This document shows positions 20,354 through 30,090 of a DNA stretch of 64,000 nt, in pieces. Numbering within the stretch: the first letter of the stretch is position 1; each line of letters opens with the position of its first letter. This DNA comes from an uncultured Flavobacteriaceae bacterium (GTDB lineage: Bacteria; Bacteroidota; Bacteroidia; Flavobacteriales; Flavobacteriaceae), in NCBI GenBank assembly GCA_943787295.1, contig CALSLW010000001.1, positions 124,001-188,000 on the forward strand, given 5' to 3'. The position numbers and the translations under genes were made by a program. The notes beneath the pieces were generated by a model that had not been told where the DNA came from, ran no database searches, and saw only the letters and a list, made by a program, of their open reading frames with translations.

Positions 20354-20515
20354 TTTAGGAGTCGTAAAGTTTATGGTAAAATAGCACTTTTTAACATTTG
20401 TAAAGTAAATAAAGCTGTTTAATATTTACCTTTTAATTATTATTACTTAATTTTTGTTGTATTACAGGGCATAAGCGGATATTTAATACTTTTATTGGTA
20501 GATAATACTTTTATC

Positions 20516-21499
20516 ATGAAAGATGTTTTCTTAGTTATTGGGGCCAATGGCCAATTAGGATCTATTTTGACCCTTTCACTGCGAGAGCAATACGGTACAA
20601 AGCAGGTGATCGCATCAGATATTACAAAACATAAAACTTTCTTAGGCACATTTGAAACAATCGACGCTACCGATCGCTTTCAAATACAACAAGTGGTTCG
20701 AAAGTATAAGGTTACCCAAATATTTCATCTTGCAGCGATTCTCTCTGCCAAAGGTGAAACTCATCCTTTAAAAACTTGGGAAATCAACATGACCACTTTT
20801 TTAAACGTGCTAGAAGTCGCTAGAACAAACGGAGTCAAAAAAGTGTTTTATCCCAGTTCTATTGCTGTTTTTGGCAGCGAAGCCGCACAGATCAAAACGC
20901 CTAATAACGCCTGTTTAAACCCAAACACAGTTTATGGGATTAGTAAAGTGAGTGGTGAAATTTGGGCGCAGTATTATCATGAAAAATACAAATTAGACGT
21001 TAGATCAATTCGCTATCCTGGAGTTATTGGGCATCAATCCCTTCCTGGCGGCGGAACAACCGATTATGCAGTATCGATATTTCACAAGGCAGTACTAGGT
21101 GAACCCTTTGCTTGTTATTTAGGGGCTAATACCAGCTTACCCATGATTTATATTGAGGATGCCATACGCGCAACCCTTGAGCTTATGGAAGCCCCTCAAG
21201 AAGCTATTAAAATCAGAACTGCTTACAATATCGCTGGGCTAAGTTTTTCTCCCAAAGAAGTCGCCTTAGCGATTCAAGAAAGAATCCCTAGTTTTAAGAT
21301 TACCTATGCTCCTGATTTTAGGGATAAAATTGCGCAAAATTGGCCTCAATCGATTGATGATACTGCGGCAAAGCAGGATTGGGGATGGCTGCCTCGCTAT
21401 AACCTAAGTCAGATTACAGACACTATGCTGCAGGCATTGACGGCCTACTACACCAAACCATTGAAAACGAATAAAGACAGATCTATATTATGTATTTAA
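20516..21499 (+). CDS. tdh: L-threonine 3-dehydrogenase of the NAD-dependent epimerase/SDR type
   Basis: [60 protein letters not shown]; adjacent kbl. Confidence 0.85.
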   Translation: MKDVFLVIGANGQLGSILTLSLREQYGTKQVIASDITKHKTFLGTFETIDATDRFQIQQVVRKYKVTQIFHLAAILSAKGETHPLKTWEINMTTFLNVLEVARTNGVKKVFYPSSIAVFGSEAAQIKTPNNACLNPNTVYGISKVSGEIWAQYYHEKYKLDVRSIRYPGVIGHQSLPGGGTTDYAVSIFHKAVLGEPFACYLGANTSLPMIYIEDAIRATLELMEAPQEAIKIRTAYNIAGLSFSPKEVALAIQERIPSFKITYAPDFRDKIAQNWPQSIDDTAAKQDWGWLPRYNLSQITDTMLQALTAYYTKPLKTNKDRSILCI

Positions 21500-22677
21500 A
21501 TATTAAAGCTGCCCTTGAAGAAGAATTGAATCAGTTAAAAGCAGCGGGTTTGTTCAAAGAAGAGAGGGTAATCACAAGTGCGCAAGGTGCAGAGATTAGC
21601 ACGACGACTTCAAAAGAGGTACTCAACTTTTGCGCTAATAATTACTTGGGTTTATCTGCACATCCCGCCGTAATAGCGGCCAGTAAAGAGGCGATCGACA
21701 GCCATGGTTTTGGCTTGTCCTCTGTGCGTTTTATCTGTGGGACACAAGATATCCATAAAACTCTAGAGGAGAAAACAGCTGCTTTTTTAGGTATGGAAGA
21801 TTGCATTCTCTATGCCGCGGCATTTGATGCAAATGGGGGCTTGTTTGAACCCTTGCTGCAAGCAGAAGATGCTATTATTTCTGATGCCCTCAACCACGCC
21901 TCTCTAATCGATGGGATTCGGCTTTGTAAAGCACAGCGCTATCGTTACGCCCACAACGATATGGAAGCTTTGGAGCAGCAATTAATTGCTGCCAAAGGAG
22001 CACGGAGAAAACTAATCGTAACCGATGGTGTTTTTTCCATGGATGGGACCATTGCGCAGTTGGATAAAATATGTGACTTAGCCGATCAATATGATGCCCT
22101 TGTCATGATTGATGAATGTCACGCTACGGGCTTTATCGGGACTACAGGCCGCGGGACACACGAGTACAGAAAGGTGATGGGACGCATTGATATTATCACC
22201 GGAACTTATGGAAAAGCCCTAGGGGGAGCCTCAGGAGGTTTTACGGCCGCTCGCAAGGAGATCGTGGAACTCTTGCGACAGCGTTCTAGGCCATATTTGT
22301 TTTCGAATACCCTAGCGCCTGCTGTGGTTGGCGGATCAATAGGCGCCATCGATCTGTTGCAGCAGTCCACCGCATTGCGAGATCGCTTGATGGAGCATAC
22401 CACCTACTTTAGAGAGGCCATCGAAAAAGCCGGTTTTGACCTCCTGCGCGGGGAACATCCCATAGTCCCCATCATGTTAGGAGAAGCAGCTTTGGCACAA
22501 GATTTTGCTGCTCGCTTGCTAAAAGAAGGAATTTATGTGATTGGCTTTTTCTACCCCGTAGTGCCAAAAGGAAAAGCGAGGATAAGGGTGCAGTTATCTG
22601 CCGCACACAGTAGAAACGACCTAGACAAAGCCATCCAAGCTTTTGTTAAAATAGGAAAAGCACTCAAGGTGATCTAA
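21490..22677 (+). CDS. kbl: Glycine C-acetyltransferase (2-amino-3-ketobutyrate CoA ligase)
   Basis: PLP-dependent; [48 protein letters not shown]. Confidence 0.94.
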   Translation: MYLNIKAALEEELNQLKAAGLFKEERVITSAQGAEISTTTSKEVLNFCANNYLGLSAHPAVIAASKEAIDSHGFGLSSVRFICGTQDIHKTLEEKTAAFLGMEDCILYAAAFDANGGLFEPLLQAEDAIISDALNHASLIDGIRLCKAQRYRYAHNDMEALEQQLIAAKGARRKLIVTDGVFSMDGTIAQLDKICDLADQYDALVMIDECHATGFIGTTGRGTHEYRKVMGRIDIITGTYGKALGGASGGFTAARKEIVELLRQRSRPYLFSNTLAPAVVGGSIGAIDLLQQSTALRDRLMEHTTYFREAIEKAGFDLLRGEHPIVPIMLGEAALAQDFAARLLKEGIYVIGFFYPVVPKGKARIRVQLSAAHSRNDLDKAIQAFVKIGKALKVI

Positions 22678-22824
22678 GCGCTAAAGGCAATAGGCTGTTG
22701 TGGTTTTTCTTGGTGGGATTAAGGTCTTTGTGAACGGTTAGTTGCGTGTTTCAGCAATTAATTAAACACGTTGTTATATTTTGAACCGAAACCAATTATT
22801 ATAATACTTAAATTAAATCGATTA

Positions 22825-24762
22825 TTATTTTACACTTTCAATTTCAGTACTTTTCGTTGCACCATCAACAGGAGCATTCTCTTTTTTAAGATGTTTATCT
22901 AAAAACTTTAGAATTCTGCTATACGATTCTATCTGATTTTCTTTTTTTACAAAACCATGACCTTCATCTTCAAATAATACATATTCTACCGGAACACCAT
23001 TATTTCTAACACCAGCAACAATCTCGTCACTCTCTACTTGTAAAACTCTTGGATCTTTTGCGCCTTGTAAAACAATTAAAGGTTTGGTAACTTTTTCGGT
23101 ATGAAATAAGGGTGAAATTCTTTTTAACCTTACTGAATCTGCAGAATATGGATCTCCTAATTCTAAGTACAAAGACTCTCTAAACGATTCCCAATAAGGG
23201 GGTATACTTTTTAAAGTACGCATCCAATTGGTAACACCAAATAGATTAACGCCCACATCAAACTCTTCTGGAGTATAAGTTAACGCTGCCATTGTCATAT
23301 ATCCACCATAAGATCCGCCAATAATTCCTATTTTATCTCCATCAATTTCAGCTTGTAACGCTAACCAATTTTTTCCTTCAACACAATCTTGTAAATCTTT
23401 TTCTCCATGGTTTTTATCATCCATTTGGTAAAAGGTTTTTCCGTAACCACTACTACCACGATTATTGACCGCTAAAACGGCATAACCATGATTAACCATA
23501 TACTGAATTAAAGAACTAAATCCTTGACGTGTTTGTCCTCCAGGACCTCCATGTACCCAAACCATTGCAGGTACTTTATTTTCGCTGGTTGCTTGATGAG
23601 GCAAATAATATATGGCTGGAATTTCTGTGTCATCAAAAGACTTAAAACGAATCACTTTAGCAGTTACTAAATCTTCTGCATCTATAGCATCGTTAAGAAC
23701 GTTTGTTAATTTATATTGCTCTTTTGTTTCCAAATTATAGGTGTATAAATCTGAAGGTGTATTAGAACCACCAACATACATGCGCATCAATTTTTCGTCA
23801 TCGCTAAAGCTTACACTTGTGATACTTTTTTTACCAAAATCAGGTAGCTCAACAGGAGACATGGTTTTAGTGTCTAATACTTCTATAGCATTTTTTCCAT
23901 CTTCATTAACATAAACTATCATATAACTTCCTTCGTCGGTAAAGCTACTTCCCACAATATCCCATGATTTTTCAATAACTTTTTTCTTTTCTTTAGTTGC
24001 TAAATCATATGACATTAAATAGGAGAATTCAGCACCATCATCAGTGGTATAATAGAATATCGAATTATCTTTAGAAAAATCTTGAGCCGAATTTGCACTT
24101 TGGTTATCATTGACCTTAATCATTTCTTTAGTCTTAACGTTGTAAAGAAATAAGTCGCCATCATTAGTGTTTAATGATTTTGTCAAAACAAAATAATTCT
24201 CATCATTAGACATTCCAGAAAAACTGAGTCCACTGTCATCTTGATAAATCATTTCTGAAGAATAGTCTTCAATAGACATCTTATAAGCATCAAAATATCT
24301 TGGATTTCTTTTATTTGATCCAAAGTAGAGATGTTTATCATCTTCAGACCAACCATAAAAATTAGCTTTAGCACCTTTTTCTGGTGTGATGTCTTTTATT
24401 GTTCCATCAAGTTCTCTTACGAACAGATGATTAATTTCATCACCATTTCCATCTGCACTAAATAGCATTCTATTGTCATTTGGAAAATACGATTGTGCCC
24501 TAATAGATGTACTATCAGATTGCGTAATCGCAGTCATTTCGCCACCTTTTGTAGGAATAGTGTATACATTATAAATACCAGAGCGATTGCTTGATACAAG
24601 TAAATTACTTTTGTCTGCAGAAAAGCTTCCACCACCCACAGCCTCATTATTCATAAACTGTTCAATAGTGTATTGCTGTATTTTTCTTAGAGGCCTCTTA
24701 GTATCTTTTTTGCAAGAAAATAATATTGTTATAATTACTAATCCTAAAATTTTAGTTTTCAT
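22825..24762 (-). CDS. S9-family prolyl oligopeptidase-like peptidase, lipoprotein
   Basis: Lipobox ILFSC; beta-propeller; GIIGGSYGGYMTMAAL catalytic serine; HGFVKKENQ. Confidence 0.9.
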   Translation of the reverse strand: MKTKILGLVIITILFSCKKDTKRPLRKIQQYTIEQFMNNEAVGGGSFSADKSNLLVSSNRSGIYNVYTIPTKGGEMTAITQSDSTSIRAQSYFPNDNRMLFSADGNGDEINHLFVRELDGTIKDITPEKGAKANFYGWSEDDKHLYFGSNKRNPRYFDAYKMSIEDYSSEMIYQDDSGLSFSGMSNDENYFVLTKSLNTNDGDLFLYNVKTKEMIKVNDNQSANSAQDFSKDNSIFYYTTDDGAEFSYLMSYDLATKEKKKVIEKSWDIVGSSFTDEGSYMIVYVNEDGKNAIEVLDTKTMSPVELPDFGKKSITSVSFSDDEKLMRMYVGGSNTPSDLYTYNLETKEQYKLTNVLNDAIDAEDLVTAKVIRFKSFDDTEIPAIYYLPHQATSENKVPAMVWVHGGPGGQTRQGFSSLIQYMVNHGYAVLAVNNRGSSGYGKTFYQMDDKNHGEKDLQDCVEGKNWLALQAEIDGDKIGIIGGSYGGYMTMAALTYTPEEFDVGVNLFGVTNWMRTLKSIPPYWESFRESLYLELGDPYSADSVRLKRISPLFHTEKVTKPLIVLQGAKDPRVLQVESDEIVAGVRNNGVPVEYVLFEDEGHGFVKKENQIESYSRILKFLDKHLKKENAPVDGATKSTEIESVK

Positions 24763-24920
24763 AATGATTGTTTTTTAATTTTTAGTTTCCACCTAAATGT
24801 ACGCTATTCAAATAAATTTTAGATGAGTAATTTTTTTATGAGGCATTGAATATAATTTCTGAATATACCCAGCCCTCTTGAGCTTGTCGAAAGAATGCGT
24901 TTATCCACCTTATATTAATA

Positions 24921-25131
24921 GCGTATATCCACCATGATCCTTTATTTTTAAAACCAACTAAAGCAATGAATCCCATCCAATTCACTGCGATAATCCAAAG
25001 CCCAATAGCGAAGGTGTACCCGCTAAAGCACCATTATTATTCCCCCAATAAGTTCATTGATGAAAATCCAGTGTTGTAGGTTAATCGATAGTAGAACGGC
25101 TTGGGGCAGTTCATTTCAAATATAAAGAAAA
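24921..25131. repeat. Copy A of a ~210-bp degenerate direct repeat
   Basis: Shares with 27135-27345 the blocks GCGAAGGTGTAC, AGCACCATTATTATTCCCCCAA, GTAGGTTAATCG.TAGTAGAAC.GCTTGGGGC.GTTCA, and GCG.ATATCCA..TGAT.CTTTATTT.TAAAA.C.A. Confidence 0.85.
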
Positions 25132-25257
25132 ATGTTGATTGTTAGTGGTTTGGCGTGGATGTAGAAAGCCATGACCCATCCAGCCCTTTGATTTTAATTG
25201 GATTGAAGGCTTGCAGCCAAAGAATATTTATCTTTGGGCTTCGACAAACCATATCAT

Positions 25258-26208
25258 ATGCCCATACTAGCGACCAATTACACCCCCTCTTTCTTTTTTA
25301 AAAACGGGCATATCAATACCATGTACAGTTCTTTGTTTCGAAGAAACAAAGCCTTAGCCTTTAAACGCCAACGCATTGCAACCCCCGACGATGACTTTTT
25401 AGACATCGACTTACTCGAAAATGGAAGTGATAAAATTGTGATTTTGTGCCATGGACTGGAGGGGAGTAGTGCCTCCAAATACATCCAGGCCACTGCAGCT
25501 TTGTTGGCCAAAAACGGTTATGCCGTTGCTGCCATGAATTACCGCTTTTGTAGCGGTGAAATTAACCGCCAACTCATCACCTACCACAGCGGCCGAACCG
25601 AAGACCTACATGCGGTCATCCAAACGGTTCTCCCCGATTACAATGCGGTCTATTTGGTGGGCTTTAGTTTAGGCGGAAACCTCGTCTTAAAATACAATGG
25701 AGATGGGATCTATGCCTTAGACCCAAAGATCAAAGCCAGTGTAGCAGTCTCTGTCCCGGTGGACCTGTATGGCTCTGCCATTCAACTGCAAGCCGTGGAA
25801 AATCGCTTGTACACCTGGCGGTTTTTACGCACCCTGTCTAAAAAGATGCAACTCAAGCACCAGCAATTCCCTGACCTTGTGCCCATCGAACAATTGAAAA
25901 AGGTTAAAAAACTCATCGATTTTGACGAGTATTTTACCTCTGCCTTAAACGGCTTTAAGGATGCCCAAGATTATTATGCCAAGGCCAGCAGCAAACCATT
26001 CCTTGCTTCCATCTCACGCCCAACCCTACTTATCAACGCCCTAGACGACCCTTTTTTGTCTGACTCCTGCTTCCCTTATCAAGCAGCAGAAAACAACCCC
26101 CATTTTAGCTTAATGACCCCCACCTATGGCGGACATGTAGGCTTTGTGTCCAAAGGGGAAAACTATTGGTCTGAAGAGCAGATACTGGGCTTTCTGGAGG
26201 GGTATTAG
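25258..26208 (+). CDS. YheT-like alpha/beta hydrolase
   Basis: FFFKNGHINTMYSSLFRR; ILCHGLEGSSASKYIQA; LVGFSLGGNLVLKYNGD; GGHVGF. Confidence 0.88.
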   Translation: MPILATNYTPSFFFKNGHINTMYSSLFRRNKALAFKRQRIATPDDDFLDIDLLENGSDKIVILCHGLEGSSASKYIQATAALLAKNGYAVAAMNYRFCSGEINRQLITYHSGRTEDLHAVIQTVLPDYNAVYLVGFSLGGNLVLKYNGDGIYALDPKIKASVAVSVPVDLYGSAIQLQAVENRLYTWRFLRTLSKKMQLKHQQFPDLVPIEQLKKVKKLIDFDEYFTSALNGFKDAQDYYAKASSKPFLASISRPTLLINALDDPFLSDSCFPYQAAENNPHFSLMTPTYGGHVGFVSKGENYWSEEQILGFLEGY

Positions 26209-26259
26209 TAGGTGTTAGTCTTAATATTTCTGCTCCAAAGCGGCTTGTGTTTTCTAAAT

Positions 26260-26398
26260 ATTAACGGTCTCATTTAACCGTCAGTTACGGGTTTTAAGTT
26301 ACTATTTTTGGGATAAGCACTGACTTTAGCAATTCCGAGTGGATTCGGACGTAGTCGAAACTCCCGTAATTGGGTTATACATTGTTACCTGCTGGCTT
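26260..26398. repeat. Palindromic intergenic element, attC-like in architecture
   Basis: Minus strand: GGTAACAATGTATAACCCAATTACGGGAGTTT...TCCGAATCCACTCGGA...AAAACCCGTAACTGACGGTTAAATGAGACCGTTAA; arms TTACGGG..TTT / AAA.CCCGTAA and inner stem TCCGA/TCGGA. Confidence 0.45.
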
Positions 26399-26905
26399 TT
26401 ATTCTTTTAGATTAGAGAATAATGATTCACTGCTATGATTTCCTTTAGCAAACCAAGATATTATATGACTTTGTGGTCTCCGTTGAACAACATTTCCATT
26501 TTTCCTGTCATACCACACCGCATCAAATTCTCCTTTTGTTGTAATAACCACTCTCCATTCTTGACTCAGTAAGGTACTATCCGCATAATTTGCACTTAAA
26601 TTATTCCAATCCGTTTTTGACAATACTTGCGGGTCCAAGTGCGCGACAACTTCCGACTCGTCCAGAACTGCAATCCAGATAGGTTCCGATAAATGCTCAA
26701 TGCTATGGGATTGTCCTTTTGTTCCCCAACCAATTTTTATATCAGCTCCTCCACGAATAAACTTTATCAATTTTTGCTTGCTTCCTTTCAGTACATTTCC
26801 ATTTTTATCGTTCTTATAAACAATACGATATTGTGAATTTCCGTTTTCTGGATTACAAGAGATCACAAGAATAATAATTAGAGAAAGAATTAATTTGTAT
26901 TTCAT
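26399..26905 (-). CDS. Hypothetical lipoprotein
   Basis: Lipobox LVISC; no family recognised. Confidence 0.6.
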   Translation of the reverse strand: MKYKLILSLIIILVISCNPENGNSQYRIVYKNDKNGNVLKGSKQKLIKFIRGGADIKIGWGTKGQSHSIEHLSEPIWIAVLDESEVVAHLDPQVLSKTDWNNLSANYADSTLLSQEWRVVITTKGEFDAVWYDRKNGNVVQRRPQSHIISWFAKGNHSSESLFSNLKE

Positions 26906-26984
26906 TTTATAATTTTTTTACAGCTTGCAGCTAACTACCGTATATCAGAACTGGTTCCGATATATCGCCTTTATCGTTTTTCTT

Positions 26985-27146
26985 TTATTTATTTATAATA
27001 TGATGATTATCAGGGTTTTGATTTTTCAAAATTCGATCAATAGGGCTTTCAATTCGTTTTAACTTTCGTTTAGAAACATGGGTATATCGTTGCGTTGTTT
27101 TGGTAGAATTATGTCCTAATAGTTCCTGTATGAAGCGGATATCCAT
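26985..27146 (-). pseudogene. C-terminal fragment of a tyrosine recombinase/integrase
   Basis: MDIRFIQELLGHNSTKTTQRYTHVSKRKLKRIESPIDRILKNQNPDNHHIINK*; LLGH and catalytic Tyr motif TTxxYTHV; below the ORF-track length cutoff. Confidence 0.85.
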
Positions 27147-27345
27147 CGTGATTCTTTATTTGTAAAAGCAATAAATTCGAAGGATAACAGCCCTAATACG
27201 GCCATAATCAAAAGCACAAAAGCGAAGGTGTACTTGCTTAAGCACCATTATTATTCCCCCAAAAAGTCCCGTCAAGAAAATTCAGTAGTGTAGGTTAATC
27301 GGTAGTAGAACAGCTTGGGGCGGTTCAAGTCAAATGTAGAAAAAA
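27135..27345. repeat. Copy B of the ~210-bp degenerate direct repeat
   Basis: See copy A; its left end overlaps the 5' end of the integrase relic. Confidence 0.85.
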
Positions 27346-27349
27346 TAAA

Positions 27350-27378
27350 AAAACCCGCCAAAAGCGGGTTTTTAGAAA
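27350..27378 (-). terminator. Rho-independent terminator downstream of lpdA (possibly bidirectional)
   Basis: AAAAACCCGCCAAAAGCGGGTTTTT. Confidence 0.8.
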
Positions 27379-27419
27379 AGATAAAAACTTCCCTTCGATT
27401 AACTCAGGGAGCTTTTTTA

Positions 27420-28808
27420 TTAGATATGAATCACTTCGTCATAAGCAGCGGCTACCGCTTCCATCATGGCTTCGCTCATGGTGGGGTGGGGGTGTACCGC
27501 TTTTAGGACTTCATGTCCGGTGGTTTCTAGTTTTCGGCCTAAGACCGCTTCTGCGATCATATCGGTAACGCCAGCGCCAATCATGTGGCAGCCTAACCAT
27601 TCGCCGTATTTAGCGTCAAAGATCACCTTGACAAAACCGTCAGAGTTTCCACCCGCCTGCGCCTTTCCAGAGGCAGAGAAGGGGAATTTCCCTACTTTAA
27701 TGTCATAGCCTTGCTCTTTGGCTTGGGCTTCGGTCAAGCCTACAGAAGCTACTTCTGGGTAGCAATAAGTACAACCGGGGATATTCCCATAGTCAAGTGG
27801 CTCAACGTGATGTCCCGCGATTTTTTCTACGCAAAGGATCCCTTCGGCAGAAGCGACGTGTGCGAGCGCCTGCCCTTTGGTCACATCGCCAATGGCGTAA
27901 TAACCGGGGAGATTGGTCTGGTAAAAGTCATTGACCAAGATCTTATCGCGGTCCACGGCAATCCCTACGTCTTGCAAGCCTAAGTTTTCGATATTTGTTT
28001 TGATGCCTACGGCAGAAAGGACAATGTCCGCCTGCAGTTGCTCCTCGCCCTTAGCGGTTTTGATGGTCGCCGTCACGCCCTTGCCTTTGGTGACCACCTT
28101 GGTTACTTCGGCAGAAGTCATGATGTTGATCCCCGCTTTCTTAAACGAGCGCCCTAATTCTTTGGAGACTTCTTCGTCTTCAACTGGGACGATGCGGTCG
28201 AGGTATTCTACTACGGTAACTTCTGTTCCCATAGCGTTGTAGAAATAGGCAAATTCAATCCCAATGGCACCAGAACCCACTACGATCATTTTTTTAGGTT
28301 GCTTTGGTAAGGTCATGGCTTCTCGGTAGCCAATCACCTTCTTTCCGTCCTGCGGCAGGGCAGGTAGTTCTCTAGAGCGGGCTCCCGTCGCTAAAATGAT
28401 ATGATCGGCCTGGTAAGTCTCTTCTTTCCCGTCTAGGGTTACACTCACTTGCTTTTTAGGCAATACTTTCCCAAAACCGTTGATTACGTCAATCTTGTTC
28501 TTTTTCATCAAGAATTGCACGCCCTTGCTCATCCCAGCAGCCACATTGCGGCTACGGTTGACGACAGCGTCAAAATCCTTGTCGTATTCTTTTACCACAA
28601 GACCATAGTCTTCGGCATGTTTTAAATAATCAAAAACTTGGGCAGATTTAATCAGCGCTTTTGTTGGGATACATCCCCAGTTTAAGCATACACCACCAAG
28701 GCTTTCTTTTTCCACTACAGCGGTTTTCAATCCTAGTTGAGAAGCGCGGATAGCCGTTACATAGCCCCCGGGTCCACTTCCAATCACGATAACATCGTAT
28801 TTCGTCAT
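27420..28808 (-). CDS. lpdA: Dihydrolipoyl dehydrogenase
   Basis: VIGSGPGGYVTAIRASQLGLKTAVVEKESLGGVCLNWGCIPTKALI; HPHPTMSEAMMEA. Confidence 0.95.
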   Translation of the reverse strand: MTKYDVIVIGSGPGGYVTAIRASQLGLKTAVVEKESLGGVCLNWGCIPTKALIKSAQVFDYLKHAEDYGLVVKEYDKDFDAVVNRSRNVAAGMSKGVQFLMKKNKIDVINGFGKVLPKKQVSVTLDGKEETYQADHIILATGARSRELPALPQDGKKVIGYREAMTLPKQPKKMIVVGSGAIGIEFAYFYNAMGTEVTVVEYLDRIVPVEDEEVSKELGRSFKKAGINIMTSAEVTKVVTKGKGVTATIKTAKGEEQLQADIVLSAVGIKTNIENLGLQDVGIAVDRDKILVNDFYQTNLPGYYAIGDVTKGQALAHVASAEGILCVEKIAGHHVEPLDYGNIPGCTYCYPEVASVGLTEAQAKEQGYDIKVGKFPFSASGKAQAGGNSDGFVKVIFDAKYGEWLGCHMIGAGVTDMIAEAVLGRKLETTGHEVLKAVHPHPTMSEAMMEAVAAAYDEVIHI

Positions 28809-28853
28809 GTTTTTTGCAGTTAAATTCAGTGCAAAGGTACGAAATCGTAGGAA

Positions 28854-29255
28854 TTAGTCTTCCTCTGGGGTGAAATCTATACTGGCCGAGTTAACACAGT
28901 AGCGCTGACCGGTTTCTGTAGGGCCATCGTCAAAGATATGCCCCTGATGTCCCCCACAAGAAGCACAAAGAATTTCGACCCGCAGCATGCCCATAGAGCT
29001 GTCTTTGCGGTACTCAATAGCCCCGGGTATACTCCTGTCATAAGAGGGCCAGCCACAACCGCTGTCAAATTTCGCCGAAGCGTCGTACAGCGCTTCCCCA
29101 CAGCCTTTGCAATGGTAGGTGCCTTTTGCTTTATGATCGTTGTATTGGCCGGTAAAAGGGTATTCTGTTCCGGCTTGTCTTAAAATGCGGTATTCTTCTG
29201 GAGAGAGTTGGTCTTTCCACTCTGCCTCACTTTTTTCAATCTTGTATTTACTCAT
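28854..29255 (-). CDS. msrB: Peptide-methionine (R)-S-oxide reductase, cytoplasmic
   Basis: LSPEEYRILRQAGTEYPFTGQYNDHKAKGTYHCKGCGEALYD; GCGWPSYD; RYCVNSASIDF. Confidence 0.95.
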   Translation of the reverse strand: MSKYKIEKSEAEWKDQLSPEEYRILRQAGTEYPFTGQYNDHKAKGTYHCKGCGEALYDASAKFDSGCGWPSYDRSIPGAIEYRKDSSMGMLRVEILCASCGGHQGHIFDDGPTETGQRYCVNSASIDFTPEED

Positions 29256-29754
29256 TCTTTTCTTTTTCTTCTGCCGGGATAAAAGCTAATGCCGCCGAAT
29301 TGATACAGTGGCGTTTTCCAGTAGTGGCACGTGGCCCATCGTTAAACATATGACCCAGGTGTCCGCCACACACTCCGCATTTGAGTTCGGTGCGGGCATA
29401 GCCTATTTTGTAATCGACGTCATATTCGAGGTTCTCATCATTACCGCGATCAAAGGACGGCCAACCCGATCCAGAGTCATATTTATCTTTAGAATAATAA
29501 AGCGGACTTTGACAGCCAGCACAGACATAAGTCCCTTCTTTTTTGTTGTTATTTAAGGGGCCTGACCAAGCACGTTCCGTAGCAGCTTTTCGCAAAACGC
29601 GATAGGAGAGTGGCGTCAAAATTTCTTGCCATTCGGCATCGGTTTTGACCACTGTATAGGTGACTTTTTCTTTTGCCTTTTCAGGGGCTTTTTTGGTGCT
29701 TTGGCAACTACCTAAAAAGGGAAGAAGTACCAGGGTGAGTAAAATCTTTTTCAT
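29248..29754 (-). CDS. msrB: Peptide-methionine (R)-S-oxide reductase, lipoprotein form
   Basis: Lipobox LGSC; YVCAGCQSPLYYSKDKYDSGSGWPSFDRG; RHCINSAALAF. Confidence 0.93.
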   Translation of the reverse strand: MKKILLTLVLLPFLGSCQSTKKAPEKAKEKVTYTVVKTDAEWQEILTPLSYRVLRKAATERAWSGPLNNNKKEGTYVCAGCQSPLYYSKDKYDSGSGWPSFDRGNDENLEYDVDYKIGYARTELKCGVCGGHLGHMFNDGPRATTGKRHCINSAALAFIPAEEKEKNE

Positions 29755-29914
29755 GATTAAAACAGCATTAGTTTTTTGTGTAAGTTACGGTAGAATATTA
29801 AAAGTCAATGACCGTGCCAAAACATCTTTTTGGCTTTGACATGCGCCTTAGCTGCGCTCTATTATTCTTAAAGTGACACTTTAACTAAATATTTATACAA
29901 TTTAATAAAATATC

Positions 29915-29999
29915 AAATCATAAGTTTAATTTATGTTTATAAATTTATGATTTTAAAATATTTATATTTTACAATAAGATTTGCTTATATTGTAAAATA
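29915..29999. repeat. AT-rich segment with two consecutive inverted repeats
   Basis: AAATCATAA(29915)/TTATGATTT(29945) and TATTTTACAATAAG(29965)-ATTTG-CTTATATTGTAAAATA(29984). Confidence 0.75.
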
Positions 30000-30090
30000 C
30001 ACTGGTATATTAAAAAGAATTACATCTAGTATTTCTTGCTTCCCCATAAAAAGATTGTATCTTCCCCACAATTGACCATATCTATTTAAA

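Noticed and set aside
22680-22824. GTGTTT...AAACAC inverted repeat downstream of kbl as an attC-type site
   Set aside because: Short arms, no similarity to the other palindromic elements; may simply be a weak terminator.
24871-24896. CTTGAGCTTGTCGAAAG and similar 'cttcgaca' strings (also near 25236 and 49104) as a regulatory element
   Set aside because: Short intergenic strings without consistent position or structure here; cannot be supported from one window.
27466-28242. Plus-strand ORFs antisense to lpdA (80, 90 and 103 aa)
   Set aside because: Shadow ORFs of a GC-richer conserved gene; compositions mirror the lpdA codons.
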